DNA of 56,540 nucleotides. It comes from FEN-1099 sp964511015. GTDB taxonomy: Bacteria > Lernaellota > Lernaellaia > Lernaellales > Lernaellaceae. The translations under genes and the position numbers were made by a program. The notes under the pieces were generated by a model, which saw only the letters and a program-made list of their open reading frames with translations, was not told where the DNA came from and did not search any database. The stretch is from positions 1 to 56,540 of the forward strand of contig CAZEDX010000021.1 of assembly GCA_964511015.1 (NCBI GenBank), read 5' to 3'. Positions 17,103-25,766 of the stretch are shown in pieces (the stretch's first letter is position 1; every line of letters starts with the position of its first letter).

Positions 17103-17944
17103 TGTGGTCCGATCGCCAGCCAATGCAGAACGCCGGCGTGTTGGCTATAGGCCACGTAGTAGTAGAAGATCGGCGCGCAAGCGATCACGCTGTCGATGCG
17201 ATCGAGCACCCCGCCGTGTCCGGGCAATAGCGTGCCGGAATCCTTGACGCCCGCGCCACGCTTGATGGCCGATTCGAGCAGATCGCCGACCGGGCCGGCG
17301 ATGCCAAGCACAACGCCCAGGGTCAGACCTTGGCCGGCGGTAAACGACGGCGAGGCCCAGCCGATCAGCAGGCCCAGCAACAGCGTGGCCACGAAACCGC
17401 CGATCGCGCCTTCCCAAGTCTTGTTCGGGCTGATCACCGGCGCGAACTTGCGTTTGCCCTTCAGCTTGCCGGTGAAATAGGCGCCGGAATCGTTCACCCA
17501 GACCAGCGCGAAGAGCATCATCAGCAACTTGCTGCCGTGCACCAGCGGCTCGTAGCCTTTAAGCGCAATCAGGTAGCCGATCAATAGGCCCGGGTACAGC
17601 GCCACGAACATCAGCTTGGCCGTGCGGAGCAGAGTCCGATTCAACTCGCCGGAGAACAGCGAGGTGGCCACGAAGGCCAGGAAGAAGATGCCCAGCAAAG
17701 CCATGACAATGCTGGTGTCGTCTCCGGTGGCCGAAGCCACGCAGGCAAGCATCGACAAGGCAGTGGCCAACTTGCGCCATGAGGTTTCGTCTTCGCCGAA
17801 GGCCAGCTTGGCACTTTCCCAACCGCCGAGTCCGGCGCCAAGCAGCAATACGATGGCGAAAATCAACCAGATCGGGCCCCACCCGACCAGCCATACGAAA
17901 ACCGGCAACAGAATCAACGCAGCTAGAATCTTCTTCTTGTCCAT
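17099..17944 (-). CDS. cdsA: phosphatidate cytidylyltransferase
   Basis: Makes CDP-diacylglycerol from phosphatidic acid and CTP at the inner membrane. It has about eight TM segments, the SPNKTWEGAIGGF segment, and the C-terminal signature around IKRGAGVKDSGTLLPGHGG followed by LDRIDS with the conserved acidic residues. At 281 residues it is typical. GGGAGAGGG lies before ATG 17944. Its product feeds pssA further down the same run, and the gene order uppS-cdsA-dxr is the usual one in many bacteria. Confidence 0.94.
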   Translation of the reverse strand: MDKKKILAALILLPVFVWLVGWGPIWLIFAIVLLLGAGLGGWESAKLAFGEDETSWRKLATALSMLACVASATGDDTSIVMALLGIFFLAFVATSLFSGELNRTLLRTAKLMFVALYPGLLIGYLIALKGYEPLVHGSKLLMMLFALVWVNDSGAYFTGKLKGKRKFAPVISPNKTWEGAIGGFVATLLLGLLIGWASPSFTAGQGLTLGVVLGIAGPVGDLLESAIKRGAGVKDSGTLLPGHGGVLDRIDSVIACAPIFYYYVAYSQHAGVLHWLAIGPQ

Positions 17945-17989
17945 GTGTTCCCTCTCCCTGCCGAACGCGAAGCCCAGCGAGTCCTCAGG

Positions 17990-18757
17990 TTACGACTCCT
18001 CGCCCAACTGTTCGCTGGTGTGACCGAAGCGCCTTTCCCGGCGGGCATAGTCGACCAGGGCCCGGCGCAGTTCGGCCGGACCGAAATCGGGCCACAACAC
18101 ATCCGTCACGTATAACTCGGTGTAGGCGATCTGCCACAATAGGAAGTTCGATACCCGCATTTCACCGCTGGTGCGAATGAGCAAGTCCGGATCGGGCAAG
18201 CCGGCGGTGAACAAATGCCTGGCCAATACGGCTTCGTCGATCTGGGCCGGATCCAATGACCCGGCTGCGGCCGCCTGGGCCAGGTGACGAGCCGCCTCGA
18301 CCAATTCATCGCGCCCGGAGTACGACAAAGCCACCGTCAGCGTCAGCGCCCGGTTACGGCTGGTGCGTTCGATGGCATCGGCGATTTGCGCCCGGATTTC
18401 CGGCTTGACCCGGTCCAGCCGCCCGATGACGCCTAGCCGCACGTTGTTTTTTTCGAATTCCGGCAGCTCCTTTTTCATGAAGCGGACCAGCAAATCGAAC
18501 AGCCCTTCGACTTCCGCAGTCGGCCGTCCCCAGTTCTCAGTGGAAAAAGCATACAGGGTCAAATACGGGATGCCGAGCTTCCTGCACGCGCGCACCAGTT
18601 CGCGAACGGAGTCAATGCCTTTCGTATGCCCCTGCACGCGGGACAGACCCCGCTGTTTCGCCCAGCGCCCGTTGCCGTCCATGATGACGGCCAGATGCTG
18701 CGGCAGGCGTTGAGGATCGAGATCGGCAAAGTGGTCTTCGGCGCTTGGCGAAGGCAC
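17990..18757 (-). CDS. uppS: undecaprenyl diphosphate synthase (isoprenyl transferase)
   Basis: cis-Prenyltransferase that builds the C55 lipid carrier for cell-wall and surface glycan assembly. The active-site loop VIMDGNGRWAK has the catalytic Asp27, LTLYAFSTENWGRP follows near 80, and the C-terminal DLLIRTSGEMRVSNFLLWQ with the LYVTDVLWPDF segment completes the family pattern. The start is GTG 18757, supported by GGAG five nt upstream; its first base coincides with the last base of the frr stop (TAGTG). At 255 residues it has normal length. Confidence 0.95.
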   Translation of the reverse strand: MPSPSAEDHFADLDPQRLPQHLAVIMDGNGRWAKQRGLSRVQGHTKGIDSVRELVRACRKLGIPYLTLYAFSTENWGRPTAEVEGLFDLLVRFMKKELPEFEKNNVRLGVIGRLDRVKPEIRAQIADAIERTSRNRALTLTVALSYSGRDELVEAARHLAQAAAAGSLDPAQIDEAVLARHLFTAGLPDPDLLIRTSGEMRVSNFLLWQIAYTELYVTDVLWPDFGPAELRRALVDYARRERRFGHTSEQLGEES

Positions 18758-19314
18758 TAGATCTCCATTATCTCTTTCTCTTTCTTCGCGACGAGTTCGT
18801 CCACCTTTTTGATGTACTCATCGTGAAGCTTTTGGACGCGTTCGGTGCCCTTATGCATGTCGTCTTCGGTGATCTCGCCGTCTTTCTGCAGATCTTTGAG
18901 CATTTCGTTGGCGTCACGGCGCTCTTTGCGGATGACGATCTTGTGGTCTTCGCCCATCTTTTTGATGGTCTTGACCAGTTCCTTGCGCCGGTCTTCCGAC
19001 AAGGGCGGAATCGGAATGCGCACCACGCGGCCGTCGGTCTGCGGATTGAGGCCCAAATCGGCGGCTTGAATCGCCTTGGCGATGTCGGCGCACTTAGGCT
19101 GTTCCCACGGTGAAATGACGATCAATCGGCTTTCCGGCACACTAACCGTCGCCATTTGGTTGATCGGCGTGGGTGTGCCGTAGTAGTCAACCCGAATTCC
19201 TTCAAGAATCAATGGGTTGGCGCGACCTGTACGCACCTTGGCGAGGTCGTGCACTAGGTTGGTGATGGTCTTGTCCATGCCGCCTTTGCAACTGTCGTAT
19301 ACCTCGTTTACCAC
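18757..19314 (-). CDS. frr: ribosome recycling factor
   Basis: Splits post-termination ribosomes together with EF-G. The 185-residue all-helical/beta product carries the family stretches LAKVRTGRANPLILEGIRV, YYGTPTPINQMATV, IQAADLGLNPQTDGRVVRIP and RRDANEMLKDLQKDGEITED. The start is GTG 19314 with AAGGAG 6-7 nt upstream, 3 nt after the pyrH stop, so it is co-transcribed with pyrH. Confidence 0.96.
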   Translation of the reverse strand: MVNEVYDSCKGGMDKTITNLVHDLAKVRTGRANPLILEGIRVDYYGTPTPINQMATVSVPESRLIVISPWEQPKCADIAKAIQAADLGLNPQTDGRVVRIPIPPLSEDRRKELVKTIKKMGEDHKIVIRKERRDANEMLKDLQKDGEITEDDMHKGTERVQKLHDEYIKKVDELVAKKEKEIMEI

Positions 19315-19317
19315 GGT

Positions 19318-20040
19318 TCACTCCTTGACTAGCGTGCCGACGGGTTGCCCCTTTACGGCGCGAAGAATGTTGCCCTTTTTCATCAGGTTGAACACGATGA
19401 TCGGAATCGAATTGTCGCGGCACAGCGAAATGGCCGCGATGTCCATCACACGTAAATTTTGCGCCATCACGGTTTGAAACGTAATGTTGCGGAACAGCTT
19501 GGCCTTTGGGTTGAGCACGGGGTCGGAATCGTACACGCCGTCGACTTTGGTCGCCTTCATCACCACTTCCGCACCGATCTCCGCAGCCCGCAATGCGGCG
19601 GCGGTGTCGGTGGTGAAAAACGGGTTGCCGGTGCCGGCGCCGAAGATCACGACGCGGCCGCATTCCAAATGGTGAATGGCCCGCTGGCGGATGTACGGCT
19701 CGGCCACCGCTTCCATCGGTAGCGCGCTCATGACACGCGTGGTACAGTTCGCCTGTTCCAGTGCGTGCTGTAACGCCAGGGAATTGATCACCGTAGCCAG
19801 CATGCCCATGTAGTCGGCGCTGGCGCGGTCCATGCCCTTGCTGGCGCCCTTCATGCCGCGGAAGATGTTGCCGCCGCCGATGACAATGCCCAACTGCACG
19901 CCGGTTCGCGCCGTCGCCGCAACTTCCGCCGCCACCTGCGCCAATACCGCGTCGTCGATGCCGTAACCGTTGGCGCCGATCAACGCTTCGCCGGACAGCT
20001 TGAGCAGGACACGGTTGAACTTGTTCCGAGCTTTGGCCAT
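19318..20040 (-). CDS. pyrH: UMP kinase
   Basis: Hexameric bacterial UMP kinase (amino-acid kinase fold), UMP to UDP. Landmarks are VLLKLSGEALIG at the start, GVQLGIVIGGGNIFRG, ADYMGMLATVINSLAL, and FGAGTGNPFFTTDTAAALRA. The start is ATG 20040 (240 residues) with a GGGAG site 7 nt upstream; the longer ORF running to 20124 would add a Cys/Arg-rich stretch foreign to the family. It heads the long minus-strand run and has a plausible promoter at 20073-20101. The rpsB-tsf pair that often precedes pyrH is not here. Confidence 0.95.
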   Translation of the reverse strand: MAKARNKFNRVLLKLSGEALIGANGYGIDDAVLAQVAAEVAATARTGVQLGIVIGGGNIFRGMKGASKGMDRASADYMGMLATVINSLALQHALEQANCTTRVMSALPMEAVAEPYIRQRAIHHLECGRVVIFGAGTGNPFFTTDTAAALRAAEIGAEVVMKATKVDGVYDSDPVLNPKAKLFRNITFQTVMAQNLRVMDIAAISLCRDNSIPIIVFNLMKKGNILRAVKGQPVGTLVKE

Positions 20041-20072
20041 AAGTCGCTCCCTTGCCTGAGTCGGCGTTGCGC

Positions 20073-20101
20073 ATCGTAACGAACCGCACCGGCAACGGCA
20101 A
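20073..20101 (-). promoter_or_regulatory. putative sigma70-type promoter of pyrH run
   Basis: On the minus strand TTGCCG (20101-20096) and TACGAT (20078-20073) are separated by 17 nt, four of six consensus matches in each box. Transcription would start about 26 nt before the pyrH ATG, just upstream of its GGGAG site. Confidence 0.45.
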
Positions 20102-20182
20102 GGGGAAAGGCAGAGGGTGACCAAAAGGGAAAAAGCAGTGAATGGACAACTGACGATCGGCCGATGGCGGGTGAGGGTCGGC

Positions 20183-20749
20183 CTATCGAATCAGCTTCTT
20201 AACGCGCTCGAGGGCCCGGGGATCGCTCTCCAGTTGCGGCAATACGCTGCGCAACAGCGAATCCGTGCGATCGGTGGTGCTGGTTTCCGCCGCCAGTTCG
20301 CGCAAATAGCCAATGACCTGCGGCACCTGCGGATCGGCGGGAAAACGCTCGACAAACCGAGTGTAGGTTTCGATAGCCTTTTGCGGTTCACGAGTCATGA
20401 AACGCTGACTCGAGGCGAGGACCAGCATGGCCTGTTTCGCCTGCGGCGAATCGGGATCGCTGGCAATGATCTCTTCCAATCCCTTCAGGCCAGTAGCGAC
20501 GTCGCCCGATCGCAGCAGTTGCCGCGAAGTATTGAGCATTTTGCGCGCCTGCGCATGCGGATCCTCACCGGTCGATCGGGGCAGGACACTGGCCTCTGGA
20601 CCAACGATCGGGGCGATCTCTTCCTTGGGCCCAAAAACGCGGTAAATGGCACATCCCGCCCAGATCACCAGAGCAAGCACCACTGTCCACACGATTATCC
20701 GTCGCAGCCAGGTTGCCGCGGCCGCCGCTTTGGTAGTCTTTTCGTCCAT
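20183..20749 (-). CDS. membrane-anchored TPR-like protein
   Basis: Single TM protein of about 188 residues: a short cytoplasmic Lys/Ala-rich tail, a TM helix (IIVWTVVLALVIWAGCAIY), then a soluble helical domain with TPR-like pairs (LKGLEEIIASDPDSPQAKQAML; IETYTRFVERFPADPQ). Start ATG 20749 places the tail and helix in the usual order; ATG 20788 is also possible, and neither has a strong Shine-Dalgarno. I do not recognise an orthologue. It resembles periplasmic TPR adaptors such as the YfgM class in layout only. Confidence 0.6.
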   Translation of the reverse strand: MDEKTTKAAAAATWLRRIIVWTVVLALVIWAGCAIYRVFGPKEEIAPIVGPEASVLPRSTGEDPHAQARKMLNTSRQLLRSGDVATGLKGLEEIIASDPDSPQAKQAMLVLASSQRFMTREPQKAIETYTRFVERFPADPQVPQVIGYLRELAAETSTTDRTDSLLRSVLPQLESDPRALERVKKLIR

Positions 20750-20855
20750 GTCTTCAAGGTACGAGTCCGAAAGAAAAACGTCAAGCATGGCGCCGGATCA
20801 AGCCCATTCATGTTTTTTGGACGGGGAATCTGGGCGGTCTTCAGCCGCGTTCTGC

Positions 20856-20885
20856 TTGACACCGTGACAAGCCGGTCGCTACACT
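20856..20885 (+). promoter_or_regulatory. putative sigma70-type promoter
   Basis: TTGACA (20856-20861, perfect -35) and TACACT (20880-20885) are separated by 18 nt, about 85 nt upstream of the Cys-rich lipoprotein start at 20971. Confidence 0.55.
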
Positions 20886-20970
20886 GCCCGCGAATCGGTG
20901 CGAACGTCTTGTCTTTGCGCTGGTTTTTAATCGACCGAACGCCGCGGGTTCGGCGATCTTGGAGGGCGTG

Positions 20971-22542
20971 ATGCGCGTGGCGAAGCTGGTCATTCTGGTC
21001 TTGTTGGCCGCGTTGGCAGCGGTGCTATGTGCCGCATGTGAACCGGCCGAAGAAAAGGAACCCAGCGCCGAAGAGTGGATTGACAAAGGCAAAAAGCTGC
21101 TCGGCGAAGGCGACGGCACCGGCGCGTACGTCGCGTTCCAAAACGCGCTCGATCAAGACAGCGGCAGTCTGCAGGCCCACTACGGAGTGGTACTGGCCGA
21201 CGTGCTGCAATTCTCCGCCACCATGGACCTGGTATCCACGTTACTGACCGAAGCGCCGGCCGATGTCAGTAGCGAAGACACAACTCGCCTGTGCCAACAG
21301 CTCGATGAGTGCGGCGTGCTCGACAATGTATCCACTACATTCAACGAATGCATCGCCTCGGTAACCTTCGGCTTGGACGAAGACACCATCGCCTGCGTGA
21401 TCGACGCGCCCGATTGCAACATCATGTTCGAACGGTGCGGCGTCACCCTGCCCGCTTCCACCGAACTGTGTTCGGACGCTTGCGCTCGTTTGAAAGAATG
21501 CGACCTGCTTGTCAGCGGTGGCTGGACGCAAACCGAATGCGCCAGCCATTGTCCGCAGCTCTATTTGGCCGGTGAGCTCGAATGTTTTTTGGCGGCGGAC
21601 GACTGCACGACCGGCATCGATTCCTGCTTTGCCGATGTCGGCACCAGCGTGCAGGAATTTCTGGCGGATTTCTGGGAAGACATCGACGTCGAAATGAATG
21701 ATGCGCTAGCCAAGGTACAGTCCGAACCCGAAAACTTTTCCTTTGAAATCGACAAGTACAATGTGTCGTTGTTGAGCCTGCCGTGGCAGCCATCGCTGTC
21801 CGGCCGCCACGACTACACCGATACGTTCCTGTTCCGCTCGATTTACTCGGGCATGGACACGCTGTTCTCGACTTTGCTCGGCGTCAACTTGGACTTCAAT
21901 CCGCTGGCCTTGGCGATGTTCATGACAATGCCCGATCTGACCATCGACCTGGACGACCTGAGCGCCGGCGATGTGGAACAAATCGTTGCTTTGCTGGAAT
22001 GGGTCGACGACCTGATCGACGTTATCCTCAACGACCCGGTTCACGCGTCGTTCCTGACCTTGCTGGAACCCGACGGCGAAGCGACCTTGCAGCAAGTCGG
22101 CCAGCAGATCGGCACGATGTTCGGCGCACTCGCCGACATGATCGAACAGGTCGAGGCTGAAGGCGACGATCCGGACGATCCGATTCACTTCCTCGACCAA
22201 AACTCGGATGGTGAGTGGAATGTTCCCGAACCGCTGATCATTCCGGGTGTCGCGCAACTCGAATACGACCTGGCCTGGGCCGTGCACGATGTGCTGCTTG
22301 CACTCAAGATCGACTTCGTCGATGGCTACCCGTTCCAATACGAAAGCCTCGAGCCATTGCTCGCCTACTTCGATCTGGCCTGGATCAACTCGATCATCGA
22401 AGTGCTCGATTTGCTCGGCATCGATGGCATCGATCTGGGTCAGACGTTCCGCGAACCACAACCCGAAGGCCTACGGCCGCTGTTGGCTGATCTCCAGGTG
22501 TTGATCGAACAACTCATCGAGTTGTTGTCGCCCACTTCCTGA
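20971..22542 (+). CDS. Cys-rich lipoprotein with TPR-like N-terminus
   Basis: Predicted lipoprotein of 523 residues, start ATG 20971 with GGAGG 6-7 nt upstream (an in-frame TTG at 20959 is rejected). The lipobox is CAAC, Cys23. A TPR-like unit (GKKLLGEGDGTGAYVAFQNALD) follows, then at about 105-220 a segment with some fourteen cysteines in pairs (such as CSDACARLKEC and CASHC) that probably form disulphides. The C-terminal 300 residues are acidic and helical without motifs known to me. Similar Cys modules occur in secreted proteins of myxobacteria-like lineages. Function unknown. Confidence 0.7.
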   Translation: MRVAKLVILVLLAALAAVLCAACEPAEEKEPSAEEWIDKGKKLLGEGDGTGAYVAFQNALDQDSGSLQAHYGVVLADVLQFSATMDLVSTLLTEAPADVSSEDTTRLCQQLDECGVLDNVSTTFNECIASVTFGLDEDTIACVIDAPDCNIMFERCGVTLPASTELCSDACARLKECDLLVSGGWTQTECASHCPQLYLAGELECFLAADDCTTGIDSCFADVGTSVQEFLADFWEDIDVEMNDALAKVQSEPENFSFEIDKYNVSLLSLPWQPSLSGRHDYTDTFLFRSIYSGMDTLFSTLLGVNLDFNPLALAMFMTMPDLTIDLDDLSAGDVEQIVALLEWVDDLIDVILNDPVHASFLTLLEPDGEATLQQVGQQIGTMFGALADMIEQVEAEGDDPDDPIHFLDQNSDGEWNVPEPLIIPGVAQLEYDLAWAVHDVLLALKIDFVDGYPFQYESLEPLLAYFDLAWINSIIEVLDLLGIDGIDLGQTFREPQPEGLRPLLADLQVLIEQLIELLSPTS

Positions 22543-22555
22543 TCGATCGGGTCAC

Positions 22556-23932
22556 ATGATGCGACGAACCGTTTCTGCTGTGCTGCTTGTGCTTCTCGTC
22601 GTGGGCTGCGCCACCTACGACATGGAAATCCCCGGCGTGGCGCGGGAGCCCTATGAGCCGCAGGAGATTCCGTCGCACCTCGATCGCGTCATCTCACAAC
22701 CGCCGGCCGGCGGCGGCTTGGTGGCGGGTGTGCGCGAAGTCGACATCACGCCTTACGATCGCAAGGCTTGGATCGCCGGCTTCGGCCCCGGCCGCAAGAG
22801 CCGGGGCGTGATCAGCCCGGTCACCGCGCGCGTGGTCTATCTCCACGACGGCCGCGAACCGGTGGTGATGGTTGCGCTCGATGCTGTTGGTCTGATGTGG
22901 CCCGACGTTAAACGTTTGCGCGAGCTGATCAGCACCAAAGCGCCGGACCGCGTGTTGGTTTTCTCCACCCACAATCACGAAGGCCCGGACACAATGGGCT
23001 ATTGGGGCCCCGGCTTGTTGATCCCGGTCGATCGGGGAGTCGACGAAGACTGGCTGGCCAAGACCTTCCAGCGCATCGCGCTGGCGGTGAACGAAGCGAT
23101 CGACAGCGCCGAGCCGGTGCGGATAGCCTTCGGCTACCGCGAGGTCGAACCCGGTTGGTCCACCAACCTGTGGTTCCCGGAGAACGAAGGTCCGAACGAT
23201 CGCTGGATGGGAGTGATCCGGTTAGAGAAGCAGAACGGCGACGCGTTGGCTACCATCATCAATTGGGCCTGCCATGCCGAAACGCTGTTTGACCAACCGC
23301 GCATCAGCGCCGATTTCCCCGGCTACTTCTATGACGCCTGTCGCGCACAGGGCGGCGGCATGGGGGTCTTCCTGCAGGGAGCGTCGGGGGGCATGATCAC
23401 CGGCATCCCGAATCGCTACGAGCAACGCCCGAAGTACCGGAAGACCGCGTTGCGCATCGCCTGGGCCAAACGCCTGGGCGAAACCCTGGCGCGAACCGCC
23501 AACGAAACGGTAGCGAACGAGCCGCGACTGAACCAGGCGCCCATCAAGCTGCGTTCGGCCGCGATTTCGGTGCCGATGCACAACTTCCTCTTTCGTGTTG
23601 CGGCCGATAACGGTATCCTGCGCGTGCAGGACCGTGGCATAGAGAAAGACCGCTTCCGTTCGCTGGTGGCGACGTTGGATCTTGGCCCGGCGACTTTCGC
23701 CATGGTGCCGGGTGAACCGTTCCCGAGCGTGGGTGGCCTACTGAAACAGGCGATGCCGTGGGCCAAACCGCCGTTCGTGGTGGGGCTGGCCAACGATGAA
23801 CTGGCGTACATGATGACGCCCGAAGAGTGGCAGGATTCGCACTATGGATACGAACGTTCGATGAGTTGCGGCCCGCAGACCGGCCAGTTGGTTGTCGATG
23901 CCTTGCGGGCATTGCTGCGAGAAGGACGCTGA
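22556..23932 (+). CDS. neutral ceramidase-like lipoprotein
   Basis: Predicted lipoprotein (VVGCAT, Cys18) with the N-terminal domain of the neutral/alkaline non-lysosomal ceramidase family. GVREVDITPYDRKAWIAGFG is the typical opening, VVMVALDAVGL and VFSTHNHEGPDTMGYWG carry the zinc-binding histidines, and NWACHAETLF supplies a later His. At 458 residues it lacks the long C-terminal domain of full-length ceramidases, so amide hydrolysis of sphingolipids is possible but not shown; many bacterial members are uncharacterised. It follows the Cys-rich lipoprotein by 13 nt and a short-spaced barrel protein comes next, suggesting an envelope operon. Confidence 0.75.
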   Translation: MMRRTVSAVLLVLLVVGCATYDMEIPGVAREPYEPQEIPSHLDRVISQPPAGGGLVAGVREVDITPYDRKAWIAGFGPGRKSRGVISPVTARVVYLHDGREPVVMVALDAVGLMWPDVKRLRELISTKAPDRVLVFSTHNHEGPDTMGYWGPGLLIPVDRGVDEDWLAKTFQRIALAVNEAIDSAEPVRIAFGYREVEPGWSTNLWFPENEGPNDRWMGVIRLEKQNGDALATIINWACHAETLFDQPRISADFPGYFYDACRAQGGGMGVFLQGASGGMITGIPNRYEQRPKYRKTALRIAWAKRLGETLARTANETVANEPRLNQAPIKLRSAAISVPMHNFLFRVAADNGILRVQDRGIEKDRFRSLVATLDLGPATFAMVPGEPFPSVGGLLKQAMPWAKPPFVVGLANDELAYMMTPEEWQDSHYGYERSMSCGPQTGQLVVDALRALLREGR

Positions 23933-23933
23933 T

Positions 23934-25310
23934 TTGACGCTCCGCCCCCCACTGACGATCATCGTCGCGCTGACCTTGATCAGCGTCCTGGTGGTCGTGT
24001 GGCCGGCATTCTCTCAAGATCAGAAACCCGAAGGGGGCGAAACTACGTCTCCCGCTCCTACCCCCCCGCCGGAGCCGACTCCGGACGCAACCGCCGCTCC
24101 GCCCGCGGCAGAGGTGCCGCCAGCCGCGCCGCGACGGTATTTCGCCTATGCCATGGAGATTGAAAGGCAAATCGAAGCCGAGTCCGACCTGCTGATGTGG
24201 GGCCGGCTACCAATGCCGACCCACATCAATACGCTGGGCGCGCGCATGGGTTACCAGCACCGGCGGATCGACTCGATCTATTTGTCCAACGGCGAACAAA
24301 GCGACGTGCTTGCCGATTTCACGGTGGCCGATCCGTTCGGCTCCGAAGGCCGATTCCTGTCGGTCGAATCCAGCCTCACCGGCCGGCTCCACCGCCTGAA
24401 CCTGGAAGCAAGCTATGGTATCACCGACACGCTGACGCTGTATAGCCGCCTGCCCCTGCAACGCGAAGAACTCAAGCTTGATTTCGATCTGGTCGCGGGT
24501 ACCAGTGCCACCGTGGGCATCCGCAGCACGCATGACTGGTTCCGAATGTTGGAACATCTTGGCCGACCGGCGCCGACCCACCGCTACCAATCCAAAGCAT
24601 GGGAACTGGGCGACGTGGAAGCGGGGCTGGTTTGGAATTACGTTCGTTCGTCGGCGGCAGATCTGACCTTGGCCGTGCGCGGTGTTTTTCCCACTGGTCG
24701 TTTGGCCGATCCGAACGAGGCCTTGATCTACGGCCTGGGCCCCCAGATCGATGTCGGCTCCGGCAGCTATGCGGCCGGTCTCTCCCACCGGGTGGACTAC
24801 TGGCTGCCGCTACACGAACGGTGGGTCGCGTTGGTGCTCGAGATGAACTACGACTACTTCTTCCGGGGCAAACGGCGCGTGCCGCAGTTTCTGGAACCCG
24901 ACCCGACCTTCTACGCCCGGCTGGACGAGATCGACATCGATCCGCGCTACTTCCCGGATCTGTCCGACTCCGACGACTACTATTGGGTCACTCCGGGCTC
25001 ACGGTTCGACTACCTGGCCGGCACCGCCTTCCGCTTCCACTACTTCAGCGTTGGCGCGGGCTTCGCCTGCAGTTGGGAAGAAAAGCCGCGCCTGAGAGGC
25101 GATGCGGATCTACGTGCGATGCTCGACGCGACCGAAGCCTACCCTTCACGGACTTACATGGAAGTGGTGGGCCAAGTCGGCGTGCCGCTTTCGTACATTT
25201 ACGTTCCCGGCATCTTGGGTGTCGATCTCCGTTATCCGGTTTCCGGCCGCAACACGCTACGTGAGGACGTGAATTTCGCGATCCAATTGCAATTCTACCT
25301 GCCGCTCTGA
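23934..25310 (+). CDS. predicted outer-membrane beta-barrel protein
   Basis: Starts at TTG 23934, one base after the ceramidase-like stop, with AAGGA about 8 nt upstream; the longer frame begins inside the previous gene and lacks a signal peptide at its N-terminus. From the TTG a clean signal peptide is read (hydrophobic to VWPAFSQ, about residue 28), then a Pro/Ala/Thr-rich linker and about 380 residues of alternating amphipathic strands rich in Tyr, Phe and Asp, such as NLEASYGITDTLTLYSRLPL and LAVRGVFPTGRLAD. It ends FAIQLQFYLPL. No family was recognised; transport or surface structure are the general options. Confidence 0.65.
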   Translation: MTLRPPLTIIVALTLISVLVVVWPAFSQDQKPEGGETTSPAPTPPPEPTPDATAAPPAAEVPPAAPRRYFAYAMEIERQIEAESDLLMWGRLPMPTHINTLGARMGYQHRRIDSIYLSNGEQSDVLADFTVADPFGSEGRFLSVESSLTGRLHRLNLEASYGITDTLTLYSRLPLQREELKLDFDLVAGTSATVGIRSTHDWFRMLEHLGRPAPTHRYQSKAWELGDVEAGLVWNYVRSSAADLTLAVRGVFPTGRLADPNEALIYGLGPQIDVGSGSYAAGLSHRVDYWLPLHERWVALVLEMNYDYFFRGKRRVPQFLEPDPTFYARLDEIDIDPRYFPDLSDSDDYYWVTPGSRFDYLAGTAFRFHYFSVGAGFACSWEEKPRLRGDADLRAMLDATEAYPSRTYMEVVGQVGVPLSYIYVPGILGVDLRYPVSGRNTLREDVNFAIQLQFYLPL

Positions 25311-25340
25311 GCGATCCACCAACCATGTTACGATGACGCT

Positions 25341-25766
25341 ATGCTTGGCTATCTGGCCACCTATCTGATTTTCAAAGTCGGGGTGCGTATTCCCCGCGCA
25401 CTCGGTCTGTTGCCTGGCCGTTTCTATGTCGGCGAGGCGATTCGCCGTTTGCGCCGCGATGACCTCGATGGGGCCTTTATCTGCTACCGTACGGCGCGCG
25501 GCAAAAACGCCGAAGCAGAGGTAGTCAAAGTGCTGCACGAACTGCTGACTATAGAACTCCGGCACCGGCGGCTAGCGCTAGAAAAACGGCGGGAAATGTT
25601 GCAGCGCACGCTGACGGCGAGCGGCGCCAAACCGGCCGGGGTGGGAATGCAGTTGACCTCGACGTTCTGCCAAGAAGAGCTGCAGGCGTCCGAAGAGGCT
25701 GAACGCATCCTTGCTGCCTTTGCAGCGGAACTGGCGGAAGATGCCAAATCAGTGGTAGGAGGCTAG
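25341..25766 (+). CDS. hypothetical helical protein
   Basis: A 141-residue protein of unknown function. A short hydrophobic N-terminus (LGYLATYLIFKVGVRIP) is followed by a basic stretch (EAIRRLRRDDLDGAFICYRTAR) that resembles a single TPR-like helical pair, then a charged helix and a C-terminal Glu/Ala-rich helix. It follows the barrel gene by 30 nt and its 3' end overlaps the convergent flippase gene by 4 nt. No clear Shine-Dalgarno. Confidence 0.5.
   Translation: MLGYLATYLIFKVGVRIPRALGLLPGRFYVGEAIRRLRRDDLDGAFICYRTARGKNAEAEVVKVLHELLTIELRHRRLALEKRREMLQRTLTASGAKPAGVGMQLTSTFCQEELQASEEAERILAAFAAELAEDAKSVVGG

Noticed and set aside
20165..20182. Palindrome around ATCGGCCGAT after the TPR gene, considered as a terminator
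   Set aside because: No loop, no adjacent T-run on the minus strand.
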